A DNA stretch of 33,479 nucleotides. Origin: Pelomonas sp052436255 (GTDB lineage Bacteria; Pseudomonadota; Gammaproteobacteria; Burkholderiales; Burkholderiaceae_C). Below the pieces are notes generated by a model. That model ran no database searches, had not been told where the DNA came from, and saw only the letters and a list, made by a program, of their open reading frames with translations. Of the stretch, positions 7,426-15,099 are shown one piece after another; within the stretch, counting starts at the first letter, position 1, and every line of letters begins with the position of its first letter. The DNA lies in the NCBI GenBank assembly GCA_052436255.1, contig JBQVNP010000048.1:1-33479 (forward strand), read 5' to 3'. The translations under genes were made by a program, and so were the position numbers.

Positions 7426-7830
7426 ATGCGATTCATGATCCAAGTCCGAGCCAACGCGGTCAGCGAGCGTGGCGACCCGCCCGGGCCGGAGTACGCCAAG
7501 CTGTTCGAGGAGATGGGGGCCTTCCATGGCGAGATGGCGCGTGCCGGCGTGCTGCTGGACGGCGCCGGCTTGGCGCCCAGCCGGGACGGCTGGCGCCAGC
7601 GCTACCACGCCGACGGGCGCATCGAGCGCATCGACGGCCCGTTCGCCGAGAGCAAGGAACTGATCGCCGGCTACACGCTGATCCAGGTCCGTTCGGCCGA
7701 AGAGGCCCATGCCTGGGCCGCCCGCTTCCCGATGCCCTTCGTCGGCATCGGTTGCGAGATCGAGGTGCGGCGCCTGTACGAGGAGGCCGACTTTGCCCCC
7801 GGTGGCGACATGGCCATCCGCACCGAGTGA
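7426..7830 (+). CDS. YCII-related (DGPF) family protein 2
   Basis: A 134-aa DGPF protein, first gene of the operon that ends in the sigma factor. It starts MRFMIQVRAN after a good ribosome binding site (AGGAGA 8 nt before the ATG). The family signature IDGPFAESKELIAGYTLIQV carries Asp-Gly-Pro-Phe at 70-73, and FPMPFVGIGCEIEVRRLYE closes the ferredoxin-like fold. It differs clearly from the DGPF protein encoded at 6838 (longer N-terminal loop, about 30 extra residues between strands), so the two are not recent duplicates. Known context: DGPF genes travel with ECF42 sigma factors, and several operons also contain VOC and SRPBCC genes. Substrate unknown. Confidence 0.9.
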   Translation: MRFMIQVRANAVSERGDPPGPEYAKLFEEMGAFHGEMARAGVLLDGAGLAPSRDGWRQRYHADGRIERIDGPFAESKELIAGYTLIQVRSAEEAHAWAARFPMPFVGIGCEIEVRRLYEEADFAPGGDMAIRTE

Positions 7831-7840
7831 GGACGGCGCC

Positions 7841-8380
7841 ATGAGCACCCTGTCCTACGTCCTCGTCGCACTGGCGGCGGCCGTTCTGGCATTGCTGGTC
7901 TATGCGTCCACCCGACCCGACGAGTTCCGCGTCGAGCGCCGCGCCCGCATCGCCGCACCCGCCGACAAGGTCTGGCCGCTGGTCAGCGAGCTGCGCGCCT
8001 TCAACCGCTGGAACCCCTACGATCGCAAGGATCCGCTGCTCAAGAGCCAGTACGCCGGCGCGGCCAGCGGCGTCGGTTCGCGCTATGCGTGGGAGAGCGA
8101 CAAGGTCGGCACCGGGGTCCTCGAGATCACCGGCCAGCAGCCCGGCCGCGCGGTGCAGATGAAGCTGGATTTCATCAAGCCCTTCGAGGCCCACAGCGCC
8201 GCCGAGCTGGCCCTGCAGCCCACCGCCGACGGCGCCACCGAGGTGCGCTGGACGATGCGCGGCCCGGCCAGCTTCGTGACCAAGCTGATGGGGGTCTTCA
8301 TCGACATGGACAAGAGGGTCGGCAGCGATTTCGAGGACGGCCTGCAGAACCTGCGCCGGCTCGCTGAGGGCCGGCCATGA
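7841..8380 (+). CDS. Membrane-anchored SRPBCC (polyketide cyclase-like) protein
   Basis: A 179-aa protein with an N-terminal hydrophobic segment (about 4-22, SYVLVALAAAVLALLVYAS) followed by a START/SRPBCC ligand-binding domain. Family features include RRARIAAPADKVWPLVSELR with FNRWNPYDRKDP, then YAWESDKVGTGVLEITGQQP and the C-terminal long helix MDKRVGSDFEDGLQNLRRLA. Such domains form a hydrophobic pocket for small ligands. It begins 10 nt after the DGPF gene, and its stop overlaps the next start by 4 nt (ATGA). The upstream open-frame extension overlaps the DGPF gene and is discarded. The anchor would face the domain to the periplasm or hold it at the membrane; the orientation is not determinable. 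Confidence 0.88.
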   Translation: MSTLSYVLVALAAAVLALLVYASTRPDEFRVERRARIAAPADKVWPLVSELRAFNRWNPYDRKDPLLKSQYAGAASGVGSRYAWESDKVGTGVLEITGQQPGRAVQMKLDFIKPFEAHSAAELALQPTADGATEVRWTMRGPASFVTKLMGVFIDMDKRVGSDFEDGLQNLRRLAEGRP

Positions 8381-8820
8381 AAGACCTGCAATTCAGCATC
8401 GGCATCACGGCCCCGGTGGCGCGGGTGTGGGACTGCATGTTCGACGCCACGGCATACCGGGACTGGACGCGCCCCTTCGGCGAAGGCTCGTATTACGAAG
8501 GCAGCTGGCAAGCCGGCCGGCGGCTGCGCTTTCTCGACCCGCGGGGCTTTGGCATGGAGGCTGTCGTCGACGAGAACCGCCTGCACGACGTGCTGTCGCT
8601 GCGGCTTGTAGGCGAAATCAGGGACGGCCGACCCGTCGCCGACAGCCCGCTGCACCAGACCCCCGCCGTCGAGCGCTACGTGTTCAGCACCACGCCCGAC
8701 GGCGGCACGCGTGTCGTCGTCCATCTGCAAAGCTGGGACGACGGCTTCACCGATTTCCTCAACGACAGCTGGCCCAGAGCGCTGCAGCGCCTGAAGGCCC
8801 TGTCCGAATCCACACATTGA
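8377..8820 (+). CDS. SRPBCC/AHSA1-like protein
   Basis: A 147-aa soluble START-fold protein, probably of the activator-of-Hsp90 homologue 1 (AHSA1) type. Characteristic parts are FSIGITAPVARVWDCMFDA followed by YRDWTRPFGEG, the strand pair YYEGSWQAGRRLRFLDPRG and the C-terminal helix FLNDSWPRALQRLKALSE. It starts inside the stop of the preceding SRPBCC gene, which indicates translational coupling. Unlike that gene it has no membrane segment, so the operon makes one membrane-bound and one cytosolic member of the fold. Many such proteins bind or transform small hydrophobic molecules; the ligand is unknown. Confidence 0.88.
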   Translation: MKDLQFSIGITAPVARVWDCMFDATAYRDWTRPFGEGSYYEGSWQAGRRLRFLDPRGFGMEAVVDENRLHDVLSLRLVGEIRDGRPVADSPLHQTPAVERYVFSTTPDGGTRVVVHLQSWDDGFTDFLNDSWPRALQRLKALSESTH

Positions 8821-8831
8821 AAGGACCCGTC

Positions 8832-9221
8832 ATGCAGATCAAGGTAACGAGCGTCATGGTCGACGACCAGGACAAGGCGCTGGCTTTCTACACGCAGAAA
8901 CTGGGCTTCAAGAAGATGGCCGACATCCAGATGGGGCCGACCTACCGCTGGCTGACGGTGGTGTCGCCCGAAGGCATCGAGGGCGTCGAGCTGTCGCTGG
9001 ACCCGATGAACATGGAGGCCTCCAAGGTCTATCAGAAGGCGCTGTACGACGCCGGCGTTCCCCTCAATGCCTTCGTCACGACCGACGTCGCGGCGGAGGC
9101 GCGCAAGCTGCGCGAGCGCGGCGTCGTCGTGCGCGGCGAGCCCGTCGAGATGGGCCCCATCAAGGCCGTCATCTTCGAGGACGGCTGCGGCAATCTCATC
9201 CATCTCGTCCAACCGCTTTGA
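8832..9221 (+). CDS. VOC-family (glyoxalase/bleomycin-resistance fold) protein 1
   Basis: A 129-aa protein with the paired beta-alpha-beta modules of the vicinal oxygen chelate superfamily. It starts with MQIKVTSVMVDDQDKALAFY followed by TQKLGFKKMADIQMG, and ends with VIFEDGCGNLIHLVQPL, where a metal-ligand Glu or His is usual. Here the end carries His rather than the usual Glu, and the N-terminal metal position is Thr/Ser-Val rather than His, so metal binding is uncertain. A ribosome binding site (AAAGGA) precedes the ATG. It is the fourth gene of the operon, 11 nt after the SRPBCC gene. The substrate cannot be told from sequence. Confidence 0.9.
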   Translation: MQIKVTSVMVDDQDKALAFYTQKLGFKKMADIQMGPTYRWLTVVSPEGIEGVELSLDPMNMEASKVYQKALYDAGVPLNAFVTTDVAAEARKLRERGVVVRGEPVEMGPIKAVIFEDGCGNLIHLVQPL

Positions 9222-9231
9222 GCGCATCGCC

Positions 9232-9636
9232 ATGCACAAGCAGATCTTCGTCAACCTCCCCTGCAAGAACTTGCCCGCCAGCAAGGCCTTCTTCGAAGCC
9301 ATGGGCTACAGCTTCAACCCGCAGTTCACCAACGACCTGGGCGCCGCCCTCGTGCTCGGCGACAACCTCTACGCCATGCTGTTGGCCGAGGACTTCGCCA
9401 AGACCTTCACCGGCAAGCCGCTGGTGGATGCCAAGGCCGCGACCGAGGTGCTGGTGTGCCTGAGCTGCGAAAGCCGCGACGAGGTCGACCAGCTCGTCGC
9501 CAAGGCCCGCGCCGCCGGCGGCAGCGTGCCGCGCGAGCCACAGGACCATGGCTTCATGTATGGCCACGGCTTCGAGGACCTGGACGGCCACATCTGGGAG
9601 CTGGTCCATATGACCGGCACGCCTCCCCAGGGCTGA
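9232..9636 (+). CDS. VOC-family protein 2
   Basis: A 134-aa VOC protein starting MHKQIFVNLPCKNLPASKAF. This subfamily is often annotated glyoxalase/lactoylglutathione lyase-like or extradiol dioxygenase-like. The second module shows VLVCLSCESRDEVDQLVAKA and the closing signature GFEDLDGHIWELVHM, with Glu in the usual metal-ligand position of the C-terminal strand and a His in GHIWE. It starts 10 nt after the previous VOC gene. The open-frame part upstream of 9232 overlaps that gene and is not used. A catalytic role is possible; no substrate can be assigned. Confidence 0.9.
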   Translation: MHKQIFVNLPCKNLPASKAFFEAMGYSFNPQFTNDLGAALVLGDNLYAMLLAEDFAKTFTGKPLVDAKAATEVLVCLSCESRDEVDQLVAKARAAGGSVPREPQDHGFMYGHGFEDLDGHIWELVHMTGTPPQG

Positions 9637-9645
9637 GGAACGGGC

Positions 9646-10137
9646 ATGCACATCCAACAAAAGCTCACGCCCTTCATCTGGTACCAGGGTGGCGCCGAAG
9701 ACGCGGTGGCCCACTACCTGAAGGTGTTCGGGGCCGACAAGGGCCGCGTCATCCATACGCAGCGCTGGGGCGAGAACTCGCCCGGTGAGGCCGGTGCCGT
9801 CATGGTGGTGCAGTTCGAACTGCTCGGCCAGCAGATGACCGCCTTCAACGGCGGCCCCCACTTCAAGCTCACCGAGGCGTTCTCGCTGATGGTCGCCTGC
9901 GAGGACCAGGCCGAGATCGACCATCTCTGGCAGCAACTGCAGGCCGGCGGCGGCAAGCCCAAGGCCTGCGGCTGGGTGGAGGATGCCTGGGGCCTGTCCT
10001 GGCAGATCATCCCCGCGGCCTGGTTCGAGATGATCCGCGACCCCGACCCGGCGCGCGTGCAACGCGTCTTCCAGGCCATCTGGCAAATGGAGAAGATCGA
10101 CCTCGCGGCCCTAAAGCAGGCTTACAGCGGCAGTTGA
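9646..10137 (+). CDS. PhnB-like VOC-family protein 3
   Basis: A 163-aa member of the PhnB/3-demethylubiquinone methyltransferase-like branch of VOC proteins, recognised by LTPFIWYQGGAEDAVAHYLK at the start, QQMTAFNGGPHFKLTEAFSL in the middle, and GWVEDAWGLSWQIIP followed by a helical tail (DPDPARVQRVFQAIWQMEKI). The Phe-Asn-Gly-Gly-Pro turn is a hallmark of this branch. Despite the PhnB name these proteins have no proven role in phosphonate use. It is the last gene before the sigma factor in the operon, starting 9 nt after the preceding gene. Ligand unknown. Confidence 0.9.
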   Translation: MHIQQKLTPFIWYQGGAEDAVAHYLKVFGADKGRVIHTQRWGENSPGEAGAVMVVQFELLGQQMTAFNGGPHFKLTEAFSLMVACEDQAEIDHLWQQLQAGGGKPKACGWVEDAWGLSWQIIPAAWFEMIRDPDPARVQRVFQAIWQMEKIDLAALKQAYSGS

Positions 10138-10152
10138 AGTGAAATCAAAAGG

Positions 10153-10223
10153 CAACCACAGAGACACAGAGGCACGGAGGAATGCACGGAGGTCTTCTCT
10201 GTGTCTCTGTGCCTCTGTGGTTG
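10153..10223. repeat. Long imperfect inverted repeat built on CACAGAGrCACAGAG
   Basis: The left arm (10153-10175) reads CAACCACAGAGACACAGAGG and onward. The right arm (10201-10223), read on the other strand, gives CAACCACAGAGGCACAGAGA. The arms differ by swapped A/G positions and enclose a 25-nt centre that itself contains a repeated GCACGGAGG/CGGAGG. Sequences of this CACAGAG type recur as intergenic repeats in many bacteria. It occupies the gap between the last VOC gene and the sigma factor and could form a strong RNA hairpin limiting read-through. Confidence 0.7.
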
Positions 10224-10281
10224 TATTTCCGCATTCGCTTCAAGCGTTGCGTGCGGCTACACGCGGCCGGGCGCCACGGCC

Positions 10282-11541
10282 GTGAGCGATGCCGACACCG
10301 CCGCCGGCGTCTGGCGCATCGAGCGCAGCCGCCTCGTGGGCGCGGCCGCCAAGCTGCTGCGCGACCTGGACGAAGCCGAGGACTGCGCCCAGGACGCCCT
10401 CATCAGCGCCATCGAGAGCTGGCCGCGCGACGGCCAGCCCACCAACCCGGCGGCCTGGCTGATGACGGCCACCCGCAACAAGGCCCTGGACCGGCTGCGC
10501 CGGCGGGCGATGCTGGCGCGCGAGCATGAGCACCTGGCGGCCGACGACGAAGCCGCCGGTGCCCACGTGGTGCCCGACTTCGTCGACCACCTCGACGCCG
10601 CGCGCGACCAGGCCGAGATCGGCGACGAGCAGCTGCGCTTGATCTTCATCGCCTGCCATCCGGTGCTGCCGCGCGACGCCCAGGTGGCGTTGACGCTGCG
10701 CCTGCTCGGCGGCCTGGAGACGGCCGAGATCGCGCGCGCCTTCCTGCAGCCCGAGGCGACGGTGGCCCAGCGCATCGTGCGCGCCAAGAAGGCGCTGCAC
10801 GGCCAGGCCTTCGAGCTGCCCACGGCTGCGGAGCGCGCCCAGCGCCTGTCGGCGGTGCTGGCCGTCGTCTACCTGATCTTCAACGAGGGCCACAGCGCCG
10901 GCAGCGGCGCCAGCCTGCTGCGACCGGCGCTGTGCGACGAGGCCCTGCGCCTGGCGCGCCAGCTGCAGCACCTGCTGCCAGAGGATTCGGAAGTGCACGG
11001 CCTGGCCGCGCTGCTGGAGATCCAGGCCTCGCGCCTGCCCGCGCGGCTGGATGCCGAGGGCCGGCCGGTGCTGCTGCCCGACCAGGACCGGCTGCGCTGG
11101 GACCGGCTGCTGATCCGCCGCGGCCTGGTGGCGCTGGCGCGCGCCCTGTCGTCGGGCGACCCGGGGCCCTACACGCTGCAGGCCGGCATCGCCGCCTGCC
11201 ATGCCCGCGCGGCCCGCGCCGAGGACACCGACTGGCAAGCCATCGTGGCGGGCTACGACCGCCTGCTGGCGCTCAACCCCTCGCCCGTGATCGCGTTGAA
11301 CCGCGCCGTCGCGGTCAGCTTTGCCAGCGGGCCGGTGGCCGCCCTGCCGCTGCTGGACGCGCTCGCCGCCGAGCCGCAATTGCGGCGCTATCCCTACCTG
11401 GCCGGCGCGCGCGCCGATGTGCTCGAACGCCTGGGCCGCGTGGGCGAGGCGCGTGACGCCTACCTGCTGGCCGCCGAGCTGACCGCCAACGACGTGCAGC
11501 GCGACATGCTGCTGGCGCGCGCCAAGCGGCTGGCGAGCTGA
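10282..11541 (+). CDS. ECF RNA polymerase sigma factor, ECF42 type, with long C-terminal extension
   Basis: A 419-aa sigma factor. Region 2 lies at about 11-80 (AAAKLLRDLDEAEDCAQDAL, NPAAWLMTATRNKALDRLRR) and region 4 at about 115-172 (LRLIFIACHPVLPRDAQVAL, TAEIARAFLQPEATVAQRIV). From about 185 a helical extension of more than 230 residues begins with the ECF42 signature VVYLIFNEGHSAG and continues with TPR-like helices (NPSPVIALNRAVAVS). In ECF42 proteins the extension replaces an anti-sigma factor and is needed for activity. The open frame reaches back to a GTG at 10201, but that lies in the inverted repeat; GTG 10282 gives the usual family N-terminus. No clear ribosome binding site precedes it. 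No anti-sigma gene is nearby, as expected. It is probably the regulator of its own operon through the site at 7349. Confidence 0.92.
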   Translation: MSDADTAAGVWRIERSRLVGAAAKLLRDLDEAEDCAQDALISAIESWPRDGQPTNPAAWLMTATRNKALDRLRRRAMLAREHEHLAADDEAAGAHVVPDFVDHLDAARDQAEIGDEQLRLIFIACHPVLPRDAQVALTLRLLGGLETAEIARAFLQPEATVAQRIVRAKKALHGQAFELPTAAERAQRLSAVLAVVYLIFNEGHSAGSGASLLRPALCDEALRLARQLQHLLPEDSEVHGLAALLEIQASRLPARLDAEGRPVLLPDQDRLRWDRLLIRRGLVALARALSSGDPGPYTLQAGIAACHARAARAEDTDWQAIVAGYDRLLALNPSPVIALNRAVAVSFASGPVAALPLLDALAAEPQLRRYPYLAGARADVLERLGRVGEARDAYLLAAELTANDVQRDMLLARAKRLAS

Positions 11542-11558
11542 GCGTCGCGCGGGCGTCC

Positions 11559-12113
11559 TCAGCGCTCGCTGGTGTTCTCGCGCAGCATGCGCTGCATCAG
11601 CGTGAAGAAGCGGTCGTAGAACTCGCCGGCCGGAATCGTCTCGGACGCCACCTTGACGAGGGCGTCCTCGCTGGACGACAGCGGCAGCGAGATCGAACCC
11701 AGGGCGCTGACGCCCAGGCTGGCCGCCTGGTTGCTCTTCTTCAGCGCATAGCGGTCCTGCTGGGCGCTGACATAGGCCGTGGCAACCTGCTGCTTGGGCC
11801 CGTCGCCGACGCAGACGACGTTGAAGGCGATTTCCATGTGCACCTCGCCGGCCGGCTGGAAGTGCTTGGACCCGCGCACCAGCCCGCTGTCGGCCTTGCT
11901 GATGACATAGCCCTGGCTCAGCAGCGCGCGCCGCGCTGCCTCGCAGGTGCTGTCGACATTGGCGTCGAACAGGCGCGAGAAAGTCTCCTCAGCCGCGAAG
12001 CTCTCGCCCTGGTAGACCGACTTGGGCTTGTCGCGCATCGAGGGCAGGTTGCTGCAGCCGGCCAGCAGGGCGCTCAGCAGCAGGGGCAGGATCGGGAAGC
12101 GAAGACGATGCAT
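11559..12113 (-). CDS. DUF2242-family outer-membrane-type lipoprotein
   Basis: A 184-aa protein with a lipoprotein signal peptide: hydrophobic core LPLLLSALLAGC and lipobox LLAGC, with the modified Cys at residue 20. Ser follows the Cys, which favours outer-membrane sorting. The mature part matches the DUF2242 family of Burkholderiales: CEAARRALLSQGYVISKA, FQPAGEVHMEIAFNVVCV, AQQDRYALKKSNQAASLGVS and the ending ETIPAGEFYDRFFTLMQR. It converges with the sigma factor gene across a 17-nt gap. Function is not known; it is probably a small envelope protein. Confidence 0.88.
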   Translation of the reverse strand: MHRLRFPILPLLLSALLAGCSNLPSMRDKPKSVYQGESFAAEETFSRLFDANVDSTCEAARRALLSQGYVISKADSGLVRGSKHFQPAGEVHMEIAFNVVCVGDGPKQQVATAYVSAQQDRYALKKSNQAASLGVSALGSISLPLSSSEDALVKVASETIPAGEFYDRFFTLMQRMLRENTSER

Positions 12114-12239
12114 GGGGGGGGATTATTCCGTCGTCCGACGCCACGGTGCACTCGATACCCCGGGTGGGCGTGGCTGCCTGCGCGGGCGCGCCACTTGCCG
12201 CGTATGGGCTTGTCCCATCCCGACTGCGAGGCACCCACG

Positions 12240-12440
12240 ATGAAGCACGACGACCCAGGCCACCGTTCACCGCCGCGCGCCGAGCCGCTGCAGCCCGACC
12301 GCCCGACGCGTGGCCACGCCAAGCAGGCGGAGCGCAGCCCTGAATCGACCCAGCGCCACGCCAAGGAGCAGGCCGAGCAGCAGAAGGAACAAAGCGAGAC
12401 CGCCCTGGAGAACACCCGCGAGGGCTACGGCGGCACCTGA
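12240..12440 (+). CDS. Small hydrophilic hypothetical protein (66 aa)
   Basis: A 66-aa open frame from ATG 12240, highly charged and Gln/Glu/Arg-rich, with the stretch KEQAEQQKEQSETALENTRE probably one helix. No signal peptide and no known motif. It is likely disordered or coiled-coil. It lies 69 nt before the ThDP-enzyme gene on the same strand and after a divergent gap of 126 nt from the lipoprotein gene. The composition is similar to small stress-related proteins, but no family can be named. It is also possible that it is not translated. Confidence 0.4.
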   Translation: MKHDDPGHRSPPRAEPLQPDRPTRGHAKQAERSPESTQRHAKEQAEQQKEQSETALENTREGYGGT

Positions 12441-12509
12441 CGGCGTCGGGGCACGCGGCTTGCCCAGGCCTGACTCCGCAACAGGGCCCACGCGGCGCCA
12501 GGAGCAGCC

Positions 12510-14300
12510 ATGACCAAGACGGTAGGCGATCATTTGCTGCAGCGTTTGCACGACTGGGGCGTGCGGCGGGTCTACGGCTATCCGGGCGATGGCATCAATG
12601 GCCTGATGGGCGCCTTCAACCGCATCGGCGACCGCATGCAGTTCGTGCAGGTGCGCCACGAGGAGCTGGCGGCCTTCATGGCCACGGCGCATGCCAAGTT
12701 CACCGGCGAGGTGGGCGTGTGCCTGGCCACCTCGGGGCCGGGCGCCATCCACCTGCTCAACGGCCTGTACGACGCCAAGGCCGACCACCAGCCGGTGGTG
12801 GCCATCGTCGGCCAGCAGGCGCGCGCCGCGCTGGGCGGCGACTATCAGCAGGAGGTCGACCTGCTGAGCCTGTTCAAGGACGTGGCCCACGAGTACGTCC
12901 ACATGGCCACTGTGCCCGCGCAGGTGCGCCACCTTGTGGACCGCGCCGTGCGCATCGCGCGCGACCGACGCTGCGTGACCTGCGTCATCCTGCCCAACGA
13001 CCTGCAGGACATGGACGCGGTGGAAGAGCCGCCCCACGAGCACGGCACGGTGCATTCCGGCATCGGCACGACCAGCGAGCCCCAGGTGCCCGATGAGGCC
13101 AGCCTGCGCGCCGCGGCCGACCTGCTCAACGCGGGCGAGCGCGTCGCCATCCTGGCCGGTGCAGGCGCGCTGCACGCCACCGACGAGCTGATCGCCACGG
13201 CCGACCTGCTTGGCGCCGGCATTGCCAAGGCGCTGCTGGGCAAGTTCGCGGTGCCGGACGACCTGCCCTTCGTCACCGGCGCCATCGGCCTGCTGGGCAC
13301 GGTGCCGAGCTGGGAGCTGATGAAGGGCTGCGACACGCTGCTGATGGTGGGGTCGAGCTTCCCGTACTCGGAGTTCCTGCCCAAGGAGGGCCAGGCGCGC
13401 GGCGTGCAGATCGACCGGGATGGCCGCAAGCTTTCCATCCGCTACCCGATGGAGCTCAATCTCGTGGGCGACAGCCGCCGCACGCTGCAGGCGCTGCTGC
13501 CGCTGCTCAGGCGCAAGGCAGACCGGGGCTGGCAGGCCAAGATCGAAGCCGACGTGCGCGAATGGTGGCGCGTGCTCGAAGCGCGCGCGATGAACGAGGC
13601 CACGCCGGTCAATCCCCAGCGGGTGTTCTGGGAGCTGTCGCCGCAGCTGCCCGACAACGCCATCCTGACGGTCGATTCCGGCACCAGCGCCGCCTGGTAT
13701 GCGCGCGACATCAAGGCCCGGCGCGGCATGATGGGCTCGCTCTCCGGCGGCCTGGCCACCATGGGCAATGCCGTGCCCTATGCCTTGGCGGCCAAGCTCT
13801 GCCACCCCGACCGCCCGGTCGTCGCGCTGGTGGGCGACGGCGCGATGCAGATGCTGGGCATCAACGGCCTGATCACCATTGCCCACCACTGGCGCCAATG
13901 GCGCGACCCGCGCCTGGTGGTGATGGTGCTGAACAACGGCGACCTCAACATGGTCACGTGGGAGCAACGCGCCAGCGAGGGCGACCCCAAGTTCAGCGGC
14001 TCGCAGGACCTGCCGGCCTTTCCATTTGCCGACTACGCGCGGCTCCTCGGTCTGCACGGGCGGCGCGTGGACCGCCCCGACGAGGTGGCCGGTGCCTGGG
14101 CCGAGGCCCTGGCCGCCGACCGGCCGGTGCTGCTGGAGGTGATGACCGACGCCAACGTCCCGCCGCTGCCGCCGCACCTGAGCCTGCAGCAGGTCGCCAA
14201 TTACATGAAGGCGCTGCTGCAGGGCGACCCGGATGCCCGGCAGGTGGTGCTGGCCACCATGCGCGAGGCCTGGGACGGGCTGGTCGGTGGCCGGGCTTAG
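12510..14300 (+). CDS. Thiamine-diphosphate-dependent enzyme, pyruvate oxidase (PoxB)-like
   Basis: A 596-aa member of the acetolactate synthase/pyruvate oxidase superfamily. It probably decarboxylates a 2-oxoacid such as pyruvate. The N-terminal pyrimidine-binding domain has GYPGDGINGLMGAF and the catalytic Glu51 in VRHEELAAFMATAHAKFTG. The central domain (about 195-335) includes AILAGAGALHATDEL. The C-terminal diphosphate-binding domain has GDGAMQMLGINGLITIA, starting at Gly442, and NN at 475-476, the GDG-(x)n-NN motif that binds magnesium and ThDP. The start ATG 12510 follows a good ribosome binding site (AGGAGC). Many annotations call this subfamily thiamine pyrophosphate-requiring protein. 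Whether FAD is bound and whether the acceptor is oxygen or quinone cannot be settled from sequence. Confidence 0.9.
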   Translation: MTKTVGDHLLQRLHDWGVRRVYGYPGDGINGLMGAFNRIGDRMQFVQVRHEELAAFMATAHAKFTGEVGVCLATSGPGAIHLLNGLYDAKADHQPVVAIVGQQARAALGGDYQQEVDLLSLFKDVAHEYVHMATVPAQVRHLVDRAVRIARDRRCVTCVILPNDLQDMDAVEEPPHEHGTVHSGIGTTSEPQVPDEASLRAAADLLNAGERVAILAGAGALHATDELIATADLLGAGIAKALLGKFAVPDDLPFVTGAIGLLGTVPSWELMKGCDTLLMVGSSFPYSEFLPKEGQARGVQIDRDGRKLSIRYPMELNLVGDSRRTLQALLPLLRRKADRGWQAKIEADVREWWRVLEARAMNEATPVNPQRVFWELSPQLPDNAILTVDSGTSAAWYARDIKARRGMMGSLSGGLATMGNAVPYALAAKLCHPDRPVVALVGDGAMQMLGINGLITIAHHWRQWRDPRLVVMVLNNGDLNMVTWEQRASEGDPKFSGSQDLPAFPFADYARLLGLHGRRVDRPDEVAGAWAEALAADRPVLLEVMTDANVPPLPPHLSLQQVANYMKALLQGDPDARQVVLATMREAWDGLVGGRA

Positions 14301-14354
14301 CGCAGCGCCCGAAGGTCTGAATGCTCTGTGGCCGCTGGAGGCTGCCTTGGAGCG

Positions 14355-15044
14355 TCAGAGCGGCGGAAAGCGAGTCGCGCCTTCCACAGGCAGCTTGTAC
14401 ATGCACGCGACGAACAGCGGGCTGACGAGCCAGCCGTCCAGCCAGGACCGCAGTGATGGCAAGTCCAGCGTTGCGAACCACCCCGGCTCCACCGCGGCGA
14501 ACTGGCGGACGAAGGGCAGCACGGCCAAGTCGGTGGCGCATGGCGTGGTGCCGCCCAGGCAGGGCGCGCTGTGCAGCCGTGCCTCCAGCGGCCGCAGCAG
14601 CACCTCCAGCGCCAGGTCGCGGTGGGCGTCTGGCGTGAGGGATTCATTGGCATGGCGCTGGGGGTACTTCCAGCGGTCCAGGTGATGCTTGAAGTCGCCG
14701 TCGTTTCGCCGTACCAGGTCCAGGTTCTCGGGCCACTGCGCCCGCGCCCACCAGCCCTGCGCATCGGGCGCAACCAGTGCCCAGCGCATGATGTCCCAAC
14801 TCTCCTCGATCACGCCGCCATCGGGCAGCTGCAGGACCGGCACCGTCGCCTTGGCGGACAGGGCCAGCAGGCTTGCCGGCTTGTTGCGCAGGCTGACCTC
14901 CACCGCCTCGAAGGCGATCCCGGCCTGCAGCAGCGCCATGCGTGCGCGCATGGCATAGGGGCAGCGGCGAAAGGTGTAGAGCCGCGGCAGCTGCGCACCC
15001 GGCGGGGCGGGTGGCGCATGCGATGTCAGCGTCGATGCGTGCAT
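14355..15044 (-). CDS. Glutathione S-transferase family protein
   Basis: A 229-aa GST. The thioredoxin-like N-terminal domain has LPRLYTFRRCPYAMRARMAL with a Cys-Pro-Tyr active-site turn, followed by KATVPVLQLPDGGVIEESWD, where the cis-Pro and Glu-Ser bind glutathione. The C-terminal helical domain contains CATDLAVLPFVRQFA, with the conserved Asp of the N-capping box. The Cys at the start of helix 1 is typical of omega/beta-like or thiol-transferase members rather than classical conjugating enzymes. The open frame extends to a TTG at 15050, but ATG 15044 (MHASTLTSHA) is preferred. It converges with the ThDP-enzyme gene across 54 nt. Substrate unknown. Confidence 0.88.
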   Translation of the reverse strand: MHASTLTSHAPPAPPGAQLPRLYTFRRCPYAMRARMALLQAGIAFEAVEVSLRNKPASLLALSAKATVPVLQLPDGGVIEESWDIMRWALVAPDAQGWWARAQWPENLDLVRRNDGDFKHHLDRWKYPQRHANESLTPDAHRDLALEVLLRPLEARLHSAPCLGGTTPCATDLAVLPFVRQFAAVEPGWFATLDLPSLRSWLDGWLVSPLFVACMYKLPVEGATRFPPL

Positions 15045-15099
15045 GGGCAAGGTCTGTGCAGCGACGAGATCAGGTCAACTCGACGTACCGGCTTGCGGC

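Noticed and set aside
8832..10137. Three VOC genes as a recent tandem triplication
   Set aside because: The proteins belong to different VOC branches, one PhnB-like, with little direct similarity.
10201..10281. GTG at 10201 as start of the sigma factor
   Set aside because: The first 27 codons would lie in the inverted repeat and do not resemble ECF42 N-termini; GTG 10282 does.
12267..14177. Minus-strand 636-codon open frame across the ThDP enzyme
   Set aside because: Antisense shadow; the plus strand carries clear ThDP motifs.
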